Source of the DNA: Paracoccaceae bacterium
GTDB lineage: Bacteria; Pseudomonadota; Alphaproteobacteria; Rhodobacterales; Rhodobacteraceae
Direction of reading: 5' to 3'
NCBI GenBank assembly: GCA_007129775.1
Contig: SKUV01000415.1
Span: forward strand, 1-6,530
DNA length: 6,530 bases
Shown here: positions 1-6,530 of the stretch, in pieces
Numbering within the stretch: position 1 is the first letter of the stretch
Layout of the letters: every line of letters starts with the position of its first letter
Made by a program: the position numbers and the translations under genes
Notes under the pieces: generated by a model
What the model was told of the DNA's origin: nothing
The model's input: the letters and a program-made list of their open reading frames with translations, nothing else
Database searches by the model: none

Positions 1-1
1 A

Positions 2-1123
2 ACCGATTACGACAACCGTTTCGTGCGGGTCCAGACCGGGCGCACCAACCTGTCGGTCACCGGCGCGGTGGAGGATGACGGCTTTTTCTATGCTCCCGAC
101 CCCTCAAGCCAGCTTGCCTGCGCGATCGCCGGCAATATCGCGATGAATTCGGGGGGCGCGCATTGCCTGAAATATGGTGTCACCACCAACAACCTGCTGG
201 GCGTGACGCTGGTGCAGATGGACGGGACAGTCGTGCGCATCGGCGGGGCGTGGATGGATGCGCCGGGGCTGGACCTTCTGGGCGTGATCTGCGGCTCCGA
301 AGGGCAGTTGGGCGTGGTGACGGAGGCCACGCTGCGCATCCTGCCCAAGCCCGAGGGCGCGCGCCCCGTCCTGATGGGCTTTGACAGCAACGAGGTCGCG
401 GGCGCCTGCGTGTCGGACATCATCAAGGCGGGCGTGCTGCCCGTGGCCATCGAATTCATGGACCGCCCCTGCATCCGCGCCTGCGAGGATTTCGCGCGCG
501 CTGGCTACCCCGATTGCGAGGCGCTGCTGATCGTGGAAGTGGAAGGCTCCGAGGCCGAGATCGACGAACAGCTTGGCCTGATCAAGCAGATTGCGCGGCG
601 TCACAACCCGGTGGAATTGCGCGAAAGCGGCTCGGCCGAGGAAAGCGCGCGCATCTGGCTGGGGCGCAAATCGGCCTTCGGGGCGATGGGGCAGATCAAC
701 GACTACATGTGCCTTGACGGAACCATCCCTGTTTCCAGCCTGCCTTACGTGCTGCGCCGGATCGGCGAGATGAGCGTGGAATTCGGCCTCGACGTGGCCA
801 ATGTCTTTCACGCGGGCGATGGCAACATGCATCCGCTGATCCTGTTCGACGCCAACACCCCGGGCGAGCTGGAACGCTGCGAGGAATTCGGCGCGGCGAT
901 CCTGCGTCTGTGCGTGGAAGTGGGCGGCTGCCTGACCGGCGAGCATGGCGTGGGGATCGAAAAGCGCGACCTGATGGCCGTGCAATTCTCGCCCGAGGAC
1001 CTGGAGGCGCAGATGCGCGTCAAGGATGTGTTCGACCCGCGCTGGCTGCTCAATCCCGCCAAGGTCTTTCCGCTGGAGGCCAGCGCCTCGCGGCGCGACG
1101 CCACCCTTCCCGACGCCGCCTGA
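2..1123 (+). CDS. glcD: Glycolate oxidase FAD-binding subunit GlcD (5' end cut by window edge)
   Basis: GlcD is the main flavoprotein subunit of glycolate oxidase (glycolate to glyoxylate), in the FAD-linked oxidase/D-lactate dehydrogenase superfamily. The frame is open back to the window edge (first full codon at nt 2), so the GTG at 23 is internal. About 115 N-terminal residues are missing if the protein has the usual length of about 490-500. Seen in order: the end of the PCMH FAD-binding domain with YAPDPSSQLACAIAGNIAMN (nt 89-148) and HCLKYG; the GSEGQLGVVTE and LPKP segment closing that domain; then the C-terminal FAD-oxidase domain with HAGDGNMHP (nt 809-835), GEHGVGIEKR (938-967) and a FDPRWLLNP end. 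The HAGDGN and GEHG histidines are the family's conserved active-site residues. From memory it matches E. coli GlcD almost motif for motif. glcE follows after 16 nt. D-lactate dehydrogenase is a weaker alternative, made unlikely by glcE and glcF next door. Confidence 0.94.
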   Translation, partial: TDYDNRFVRVQTGRTNLSVTGAVEDDGFFYAPDPSSQLACAIAGNIAMNSGGAHCLKYGVTTNNLLGVTLVQMDGTVVRIGGAWMDAPGLDLLGVICGSEGQLGVVTEATLRILPKPEGARPVLMGFDSNEVAGACVSDIIKAGVLPVAIEFMDRPCIRACEDFARAGYPDCEALLIVEVEGSEAEIDEQLGLIKQIARRHNPVELRESGSAEESARIWLGRKSAFGAMGQINDYMCLDGTIPVSSLPYVLRRIGEMSVEFGLDVANVFHAGDGNMHPLILFDANTPGELERCEEFGAAILRLCVEVGGCLTGEHGVGIEKRDLMAVQFSPEDLEAQMRVKDVFDPRWLLNPAKVFPLEASASRRDATLPDAA

Positions 1124-1126
1124 GCG

Positions 1127-1132
1127 CGGAGG
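1127..1132 (+). promoter_or_regulatory. Strong Shine-Dalgarno that fixes the glcE start
   Basis: CGGAGG lies 7 nt before the ATG at 1140 and just after the glcD stop. The glcE frame stays open upstream to an ATG at 1026, which would overlap the glcD C-terminus by about 100 nt. This strong ribosome binding site, and the fact that GlcE homologues begin near this point, favour 1140. Confidence 0.75.
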
Positions 1133-1139
1133 CCCGGCG

Positions 1140-2264
1140 ATGCGCCCGCAAACCGAGGACGAACTGGCCGAGGCCATCCGCACGGCCGACGGGCCGCTGC
1201 GCATCGCCGGGGGCGGCACCCGTGCCATCGGTGCGGAGCTTGCCGGCACTTCCCTTTCGACTGCGGGGCTGACGGGTATCACCCTTCATGAACCCGGGGC
1301 GCTGACGCTGGTGGCCCGCGCCGGCACGCCGCTGGCGGAGGTGGAGGCCGCGCTCGCCGCCGAGGGCCAGCGCCTGCCGTTCGAGCCGATGGACCATCGC
1401 GGCCTTCTGGGCACGACCGGCACGCCCACGATCGGCGGGGCGGTGGCGGCCAATGCCTCCGGCCCGCGCCGGGTGCAGGCCGGGGCCTGCCGTGACAGCC
1501 TGATCGGCGTGCGCTTCGTCGATGGCGAGGGCATGGTGATCCGCAACGGCGGGCGGGTGATGAAAAACGTCACGGGCTACGATCTGGTCAAGCTGATGGC
1601 GGGCTCATGGGGCACGCTGGGGGTGCTGAGCGAGGTCTCCTTCAAGGTGCTGCCCGCGCCCGAGGCGCAGGCGACGCTGCACATCCCGGGGCTGGACGAC
1701 GCACGGGCGGTGGCCGCCATGGCCTCTGCGCTGACCTCGCCCTTCGAGGTAACGGGCGCGGCCCATGCGCCCGGGGCGGGCGATCAGGCCGGCACCTGGC
1801 TGCGGATCGAAGGCTTCGCAGCCTCGGTTGCCTATCGCGCGGGTGCGCTGCGCGATCGGCTGGCGGATTTCGGCGACATCGCGGTGATCGACGACGCACA
1901 GGCCGCCGGTGCGGTCTGGGCCGGAATCCGCGACGTGGCGGGCTTTCGCGGGGCGCAGGGCGATGTCTGGCGGCTGCATCTGAAACCCTCCGACGCGCCG
2001 GGTCTGGTGGCGCGCGCCGGGGCCCGCGCGGCCCTTTACGACTGGGGCGGCGGGCTGGTCTGGCTCATGACCGCGCCGGGCACCGACCTGCGCGCGCAGC
2101 TTGGCCGCTTCGACGGCCACGCCACGCTGATCCGCGCCGATGCGGAGACGCGCGCGTGTCTGCCGGCCTTTCACCCCGAGCCCGCGCCGCTTGCCGCGCT
2201 GAGCGCCGGGCTGCGCGCCCGCTTCGATCCGCGCGGCATTCTCAACCCCGGATTGATGGCCTGA
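1140..2264 (+). CDS. glcE: Glycolate oxidase FAD-binding subunit GlcE
   Basis: GlcE is the second, smaller FAD-domain subunit of glycolate oxidase, required with GlcD and GlcF for activity. The 374-residue product (E. coli GlcE is about 350) opens with TEDELAEAI and the GGGTRAIG loop of a PCMH FAD-binding domain. GTPTIGGAVAANASGPRR starts at residue 94, MKNVTGYDL spans 141-149 and GSWGTLGVLSE spans 155-165; these form the rest of the flavin-binding fold. A DWGGGLVWL segment lies in the C-terminal part, and the chain ends FDPRGILNPGLMA (362-374). It lacks the HAGDGN and GEHG active-site motifs of GlcD, which separates GlcE from GlcD and suggests a structural or electron-transfer role rather than the main catalytic one (inference). 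It sits 16 nt after glcD and 1 nt before glcF, so the three genes are surely co-transcribed. Confidence 0.94.
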   Translation: MRPQTEDELAEAIRTADGPLRIAGGGTRAIGAELAGTSLSTAGLTGITLHEPGALTLVARAGTPLAEVEAALAAEGQRLPFEPMDHRGLLGTTGTPTIGGAVAANASGPRRVQAGACRDSLIGVRFVDGEGMVIRNGGRVMKNVTGYDLVKLMAGSWGTLGVLSEVSFKVLPAPEAQATLHIPGLDDARAVAAMASALTSPFEVTGAAHAPGAGDQAGTWLRIEGFAASVAYRAGALRDRLADFGDIAVIDDAQAAGAVWAGIRDVAGFRGAQGDVWRLHLKPSDAPGLVARAGARAALYDWGGGLVWLMTAPGTDLRAQLGRFDGHATLIRADAETRACLPAFHPEPAPLAALSAGLRARFDPRGILNPGLMA

Positions 2265-2265
2265 C

Positions 2266-3558
<1,293 letters not shown>

Positions 3559-3599
3559 GCGCGGCGAATTCACCACGCATGCAGCCCCGAACCGGTTTT

Positions 3600-3615
3600 C
3601 CGCTCGTCAGAGCGG
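3600..3615. terminator. Possible terminator hairpin between convergent glcF and exporter genes
   Basis: CCGCTC (3600-3605) and GAGCGG (3610-3615) form a perfect 6-bp stem around a GTCA tetraloop. It lies in the 72-nt gap between two convergent stop codons, where a bidirectional terminator is expected. Neither strand has a T tract after the stem: four Ts precede it on the plus strand. It is therefore not a textbook intrinsic terminator. A GGGCCC palindrome follows at 3622-3627. Confidence 0.3.
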
Positions 3616-3630
3616 CAGGAAGGGGCCCGT

Positions 3631-4245
3631 TCAGGCCGACATCACCAGCGTCAGGGCAATCGCCCACATCACCAGTGCAATCCCGCCTTCCAGCAACCGC
3701 CAGGCCCCGGGTTGCGCGAATATCGGTCGCAATCTGCCAGCGCCATAGCCGAGCGCGAAAAAGAACAGGAAGGAACCGCTGACTGCACCCAGCGCAAAGG
3801 CGGCCTGCTGGCCCGCATATTGTGTTGAAATCGTACCCAGCAGGACCACGGTATCGAGATAGACATGCGGGTTCAGCCATGTCAGCGCCAGCGCGGTCAG
3901 CAGCACAGGGCGCAGCGGCTCTCGCGGGGCGGCGCCGTCGATCCAGAGCGCCTGCGACGAGGTGAAGGCCGCGCGCATGTTGCGCGCCCCGTACCAGAGC
4001 AGAAACGCAGCGCCGCCATAGCGCATGACCGGATCGACCATCGGCAGCCATGCGGCGATCTTGGCGAAACTGGTCACTCCGATCACGATCAGGATCGCAT
4101 CTGACAGCGCACAGGTCAGGACAACCGGGAAGACATGCGACCCGCGCAGGCCCTGGCGCAGAACAAAGGCATTCTGCGCGCCAATGGCGATGATCAGGCT
4201 CAGGCCGATGCCAAGGCCGGTCAGGTAAATCGTCAGGTCGCTCAT
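3631..4245 (-). CDS. LysE/ArgO family basic amino acid exporter
   Basis: This is an inner-membrane exporter of the LysE superfamily, which expels excess lysine or arginine. The 204-residue product is close in size to E. coli ArgO (about 211) and shorter than C. glutamicum LysE (about 233). It is strongly hydrophobic, with six likely membrane segments near residues 5-25, 38-61, 68-90, 113-137, 143-168 and 178-201. Family signatures are IGAQNAFVLRQG (21-32), CALSDAILI (45-53) and LNPHVYLDT (124-132). The start is the ATG at 4245, with AGAGG (4251-4255 on the plus strand) placed 5 nt upstream. The gene is divergent from an ArgP/LysG-type regulator 86 nt away, the arrangement of lysG-lysE; this supports basic amino acid export. 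The exact substrate (lysine, arginine or both) cannot be told from sequence. It is convergent with glcF and probably monocistronic. Confidence 0.92.
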   Translation of the reverse strand: MSDLTIYLTGLGIGLSLIIAIGAQNAFVLRQGLRGSHVFPVVLTCALSDAILIVIGVTSFAKIAAWLPMVDPVMRYGGAAFLLWYGARNMRAAFTSSQALWIDGAAPREPLRPVLLTALALTWLNPHVYLDTVVLLGTISTQYAGQQAAFALGAVSGSFLFFFALGYGAGRLRPIFAQPGAWRLLEGGIALVMWAIALTLVMSA

Positions 4246-4331
4246 ATCCGCCTCTGTCAGGTCTGGCTTGCAATATATCGAGCCATGTGATTAGGCAAAT
4301 TAAAGAAAATTAAGTATGTGAAGTGAAACTT
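4246..4331. promoter_or_regulatory. Divergent promoter/operator region for the exporter and argP
   Basis: This 86-nt gap separates the exporter from its likely regulator. Its right half (about 4268-4320) is AT-rich, in sharp contrast with the DNA around it. For the exporter, a plausible minus-strand promoter is TTTGCC (-35, plus-strand 4294-4299), a 16-nt spacer, then TATATT (-10, 4272-4277). TTGC (4268-4271) and GCAA (4295-4298) form a spaced dyad that overlaps both boxes, and it is the best candidate LysR-type operator. No good argP promoter was recognised. Family knowledge (ArgP-argO, LysG-lysE) predicts co-inducer-dependent activation of the exporter from here; the exact boxes are inference. 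Confidence 0.5.
4297..4313. repeat. Two copies of AAATTAA at 10-bp spacing
   Basis: AAATTAA occurs at 4297-4303 and again at 4307-4313, one helical turn apart, inside the AT-rich half of the control region. It could be an A-tract bend or an extra contact site for the regulator upstream of the exporter promoter, as many LysR-type sites extend beyond the main dyad. It could also be chance in AT-rich sequence. Confidence 0.4.
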
Positions 4332-5219
4332 ATGATTGACTATCCTGCGGCGCGCGCCGTCGCGATGGTGGTGCAGACCGGCAGTTTTGACGCCGCCGCG
4401 CGGGCCTTGGGAGTGACGCCCTCTGCCATCTCACAGCGGGTGCGCGCGTTGGAGGAACGCCTCGGTGCCGTCCTGATCGAGCGTACCAGCCCCTGCCGCG
4501 CCACACCGGCAGGCGCGGCCCTTTGCCGCCATGTCGAGCTTGTGGGTCTGGCAGAGCGCGACCTGATGGCCCTCTTCCCCACCAGCGCCCCGAATGCGGA
4601 CCGTGTGACGCTTTCGGTCGCACTGAATTCGGACAGCCTCGCCACATGGGCCCTGCCCGCCTTGATCGACTATGCCCGCGATGCGGATATCTTGCTCGAT
4701 ATTTCCGTCGACGATGAGGATCACACGACCGACTGGCTGAAATCCGGGCGGGTGGTGGCCGCGCTGACCTCGGTGGCGCGCCCCGTGCAAGGGTGCAAGT
4801 CCTTCCCCCTGGGAAACCTGCGCTATCATGCGACGGCCAGCCCCGGCTTCATGGAGCGTTATTTCGCGCAAGGCGTCACCCTTGACACCCTGGCCCGCGC
4901 ACCGGCATTGACCTTCAACCAAAAGGATCAGTTGCAACAGGAATGGGTGAAAGCCGTCTTCGGGCAACGTCTGGCACCGCCCACGCATTGGTTGCCCTCG
5001 ACCCGTGGCTTTGTAACGGCTGCACTGCAGGGACTTGGCTGGGGCATGAATCCCACGCATCTGGTGCGGGATCATCTGCGCGCGGGGCGTTTGGTGGAAC
5101 TGATCGCGGAAACACCCTTCGACCGGCCCCTGTTCTGGCAAATCACTCGCCGCGCCGGCGAACCATTGGCGGCGTTGAGCAACGCCCTGCACCGGCACGC
5201 CCGCGACGCATTGCTCTGA
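4332..5219 (+). CDS. argP: ArgP/LysG-type LysR-family transcriptional regulator
   Basis: This LysR-type regulator belongs to the ArgP (IciA)/LysG branch, which senses basic amino acids and controls LysE/ArgO exporters. The 295-residue product matches ArgP (297) and LysG (about 290) in length. The N-terminal winged helix-turn-helix is clear: GSFDAAARALGVTPSAISQR (17-36) followed by VRALEERLG. The effector domain starts near residue 93 with the branch hallmark LNSDSLATWALPAL (N99, S100, D101; ADSLSTW in LysG and ADSLATW in ArgP). Later come a VDDEDHTTDWL segment, GLGWGMNP and a C-terminal LFWQITRR like the YWQ/YWH region of its relatives. I chose ATG 4332 because homologues begin close to the xDYPA motif; GTG 4323, which adds three residues, is a real alternative, and neither has a strong ribosome binding site. 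It is divergent from the exporter. Lysine/arginine sensing is inferred from family and context. Confidence 0.9.
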   Translation: MIDYPAARAVAMVVQTGSFDAAARALGVTPSAISQRVRALEERLGAVLIERTSPCRATPAGAALCRHVELVGLAERDLMALFPTSAPNADRVTLSVALNSDSLATWALPALIDYARDADILLDISVDDEDHTTDWLKSGRVVAALTSVARPVQGCKSFPLGNLRYHATASPGFMERYFAQGVTLDTLARAPALTFNQKDQLQQEWVKAVFGQRLAPPTHWLPSTRGFVTAALQGLGWGMNPTHLVRDHLRAGRLVELIAETPFDRPLFWQITRRAGEPLAALSNALHRHARDALL

Positions 5220-5221
5220 TG

Positions 5222-5243
5222 CGCCGGCTTCACGGGGCCGGCG
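5222..5243 (+). terminator. Possible argP terminator hairpin
   Basis: CGCCGGC (5222-5228) and GCCGGCG (5237-5243) form a perfect 7-bp GC stem with an 8-nt loop, starting 3 nt after the argP stop. Position suggests a terminator or 3'-end stabiliser. There is no T tract after it, so intrinsic termination is not assured. Confidence 0.4.
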
Positions 5244-5315
5244 GTGCCGTCCGCTTGCGGCCTTTCGGGCGCGATTTCCCAGCGCCGCGATTATCGCCTT
5301 GCTGCGATGCAAGCA

Positions 5316-5325
5316 CCCGCGCGGG
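5316..5325. repeat. Perfect palindrome CCCGCGCGGG
   Basis: A 10-bp perfect palindrome with no spacer, 11 nt before the 5336-5360 hairpin. Palindromes of this composition are not rare in DNA this GC-rich, so a protein-binding role is only a possibility. Confidence 0.35.
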
Positions 5326-5335
5326 ATGCGCGCCG

Positions 5336-5360
5336 CCGGTGCCTCCCGCAGGGGCGCCGG
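5336..5360. repeat. Long hairpin upstream of the protease gene
   Basis: CCGGTGCCTC (5336-5345) pairs with GGGGCGCCGG (5351-5360) over ten positions, two of them G-T wobbles in the plus-strand transcript, around a 5-nt CCGCA loop. It is the most stable-looking hairpin in the window. It lies about 80 nt upstream of the protease ATG. It may end a transcript coming from argP, or sit in or just above the protease leader. No T tract follows. Confidence 0.45.
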
Positions 5361-5441
5361 ACTGGACCCCAAACCTGCCCTATTCTCGCCCCAGCGCGCC
5401 GCTAGCACTGGGTCCGATCCATCCGCTGCCACGGAGCCACC

Positions 5442-6284
5442 ATGCGCCTGCTTTCTCCGGTCCGCCTCGCCCTTTTGCTGATCGTCGCGCTGTCGCTGCC
5501 TGACCGCGGCGACAGCCAGACCACCGAGGCCAGCGGCCTGCGCGCGCTCGCCACCACCGATCAGGGCCGCGGGTGGGAGGCCGTGGGCCGGCTCAACCTC
5601 GGTCGGCGGGGTTTCTGCACCGGCGCGCTGATCGAGCCGCAACTGGTGCTGACCGCCGCCCATTGCCTTTATGATCGCGACACCGGCACCCGTTTCGCCC
5701 CCGATGAGATCGAGTTTCTGGCCGGCTGGCGCAACGGCCGGGCCGCCGCCTATCGCGGTGTGCGGCAGGCGGTGGCCCATCCCGCCTATGCCTTCGACAT
5801 CAACGCCCCGCTCGACCGGGTGGCCTATGACCTCGCGCTGATCGAGCTTGACCAGCCGATACGTCTGCCTTCGATCCGCCCCTTCGACATCGATCTCGGC
5901 GCGCGCCGCGGCGATGCGGTGGGGGTGGTCTCCTATGCCCATGACCGGGCCGAGGCGCCGTCGCTGCAGGAACGCTGCGACGTGCTGGGCCGTCAGGACG
6001 GGGTTCTGGTGCTCAGTTGCACGGTGGATTTCGGGGCCTCGGGCGCGCCGATCTTCTCGCTCAGCGGCGAGGTGCCGCGGATCGTTTCGGTGGTTTCGGC
6101 CAAGGCGACGATGCGCAATCAGGATGTGGCGCTGGGCACCTCGCTGGCCGATCAGCTGGCGACGCTGCGCGCAGCCCTTGCGGGGGCGGAGCCGCGCTTT
6201 CTGCGCCCCTCCGGCGGGTCCGAGACCGGCGCCGCCCGCAACAGCGCCCGCCCCGGCCTGACCGCCCGTTTCGTGACACCCTGA
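5442..6284 (+). CDS. Secreted trypsin-fold (S1-type) serine protease
   Basis: This is a predicted exported serine endopeptidase of the chymotrypsin fold; the substrate is unknown. The 280-residue product starts at ATG 5442, with CGGAG (5432-5436) 5 nt upstream. A signal peptide is likely: Arg at 2 and 8, a hydrophobic core at 9-19 (LALLLIVALSL) and probable cleavage near residue 25. The catalytic triad is visible: H74 in TAAHC, D130 in YDLALIEL and S200 in GASGAP. C59 with C75 forms the His-loop disulfide of the fold, and C179 with C193 has the spacing of the second classical pair. Odd points: the usual GDSGGP is GASGAP, so the aspartate that pairs with a newly freed N-terminus in trypsin-type zymogens is absent (A199). 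The Cys-to-Ser spacing also differs from trypsin, closer to V8-like/S1B enzymes. A low-complexity tail follows residue 245. The neighbours do not suggest a function. Confidence 0.88.
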   Translation: MRLLSPVRLALLLIVALSLPDRGDSQTTEASGLRALATTDQGRGWEAVGRLNLGRRGFCTGALIEPQLVLTAAHCLYDRDTGTRFAPDEIEFLAGWRNGRAAAYRGVRQAVAHPAYAFDINAPLDRVAYDLALIELDQPIRLPSIRPFDIDLGARRGDAVGVVSYAHDRAEAPSLQERCDVLGRQDGVLVLSCTVDFGASGAPIFSLSGEVPRIVSVVSAKATMRNQDVALGTSLADQLATLRAALAGAEPRFLRPSGGSETGAARNSARPGLTARFVTP

Positions 6285-6340
6285 GCCGGTGAAGGTCATG
6301 CCCCCCCCGCCGTGGCTTCGCAACTGCCGCACGGGCAGGC

Positions 6341-6379
6341 GGCCGGACCGCAGGCTTGGAGCCGGCTCTTGTTCCGGCC
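6341..6379 (+). terminator. Inverted repeat with nested palindrome, possible protease terminator
   Basis: GGCCGGA (6341-6347) and TCCGGCC (6373-6379) are a perfect 7-bp inverted repeat. The 25-nt interval contains a perfect 10-bp palindrome, GAGCCGGCTC (6359-6368). It begins 57 nt after the protease stop, and a short CGTTTCC follows. Its position suits a terminator or a cruciform-type site; the lack of a real T tract keeps confidence low. Confidence 0.32.
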
Positions 6380-6498
6380 CGTTTCCGCCCGGTGAACGCC
6401 GCGAGAGCCTCCAAGGCAGCGGATGTCCGCCTCCCCGGCCAGCCCGCCATGGCGAGGCTTGCGCATCGGTTGAGGTCATCCGGACGGGGCGGTCATAA

Positions 6499-6527
6499 AG
6501 CGCCCAGCACGAGCGTTTTGGGCGGCT
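6499..6527. repeat. Hairpin at the right edge
   Basis: CGCCCA (6501-6506) pairs with TGGGCG (6519-6524), extended by AG/CT (6499-6500 with 6526-6527) across a one-base bulge, with a 12-nt loop. The window ends 3 nt later, so its role (leader structure or terminator of the next gene) cannot be judged. Confidence 0.3.
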
Positions 6528-6530
6528 GAC

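Larger units (their letters stand above)
5220..5441. other. 222-nt gap rich in inverted repeats, no convincing gene
   Basis: Between argP and the protease gene I see no convincing coding sequence on either strand. It holds several GC-rich inverted repeats, listed separately. It must also hold the protease promoter unless transcription reads through from argP. TATTCT at 5381-5386 is a possible -10 box, but no good -35 stands at proper spacing. On the minus strand a reading frame ending at 5230 encodes a short basic tail with no credible start. Confidence 0.5.
6285..6530. other. 246-nt right-end region without a convincing gene
   Basis: Downstream of the protease no frame has believable codon use or a recognisable product. 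The longest plus-strand frame, from GTG 6289 to 6498, is rich in Pro, Arg and Gly and looks like GC-driven noise. The stretch contains a run of eight Cs (6301-6308), a short CTGCC/GGCAG stem (6324-6338) and larger inverted repeats. It may hold the terminator of the protease and the upstream region of whatever lies beyond the edge. Confidence 0.45.

Noticed and set aside
23..25. GTG at 23 as the glcD start
   Set aside because: The frame is open to the window edge and GlcD homology continues upstream of it. The gene is truncated by the window, not by evolution.
1026..1139. Upstream ATG extension of glcE
   Set aside because: It would overlap the conserved GlcD C-terminus by about 100 nt and add a stretch that does not resemble GlcE. 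The strong ribosome binding site at 1127-1132 supports the start at 1140.
5220..5503. Plus-strand frame running through the gap into the protease start (MRRLHGAGG...)
   Set aside because: Wrong frame relative to the protease, overlaps its signal peptide and has shadow-like composition. The protease start has its own ribosome binding site at 5432-5436.
4431..6479. A 682-codon open frame on the minus strand across argP, the gap and the protease gene
   Set aside because: It is antisense to two well-supported genes, shows no recognisable domain, and is rich in Arg, Gly, Ala and His as expected for the shadow of GC-rich codons.
6289..6498. Small plus-strand frame from GTG 6289 after the protease
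   Set aside because: Pro/Arg/Gly-rich, spans the C8 run, has no good ribosome binding site and no recognisable product.

Overview
The window is GC-rich DNA (by eye clearly above 60% G+C) from a bacterium, most probably an alphaproteobacterium of the Rhodobacterales (Paracoccus/Rhodobacter/Roseobacter type). This rests on base composition, codon use and the character of the encoded proteins; there is no rRNA or other phylogenetic marker. It reads as ordinary chromosome. I see no transposase, phage gene, tRNA, rRNA or CRISPR array.

Region 1 (1-3558, + strand) is the glycolate oxidase operon glcD-glcE-glcF. glcD is cut by the left edge and lacks its N-terminus. The genes are packed tightly, with gaps of 16 nt and 1 nt. 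GlcD and GlcE are FAD-domain subunits and GlcF is the iron-sulfur subunit. Together they oxidise glycolate to glyoxylate and pass electrons toward the membrane quinone pool.

Region 2 (3559-5219) is a divergent exporter/regulator pair. A LysE/ArgO-family basic amino acid exporter lies on the minus strand, convergent with glcF. An ArgP/LysG-type LysR regulator lies on the plus strand. Their 86-nt shared control region is strikingly AT-rich for this DNA and holds a TTGC/GCAA dyad and a 10-bp-period direct repeat. The layout matches the known lysG-lysE system, in which the regulator senses intracellular basic amino acids and activates the exporter.

Region 3 (5220-6530) starts with a 222-nt gap rich in inverted repeats. 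It is followed by a secreted trypsin-fold serine protease (5442-6284) whose active-site serine sits in GASGAP rather than the classical GDSGGP. The last 246 nt hold no convincing gene, only inverted repeats and an 8-C homopolymer.

No undescribed multi-gene system is evident. The points most worth a second look are the atypical protease, the compact regulator/exporter control region and the structured gap upstream of the protease.
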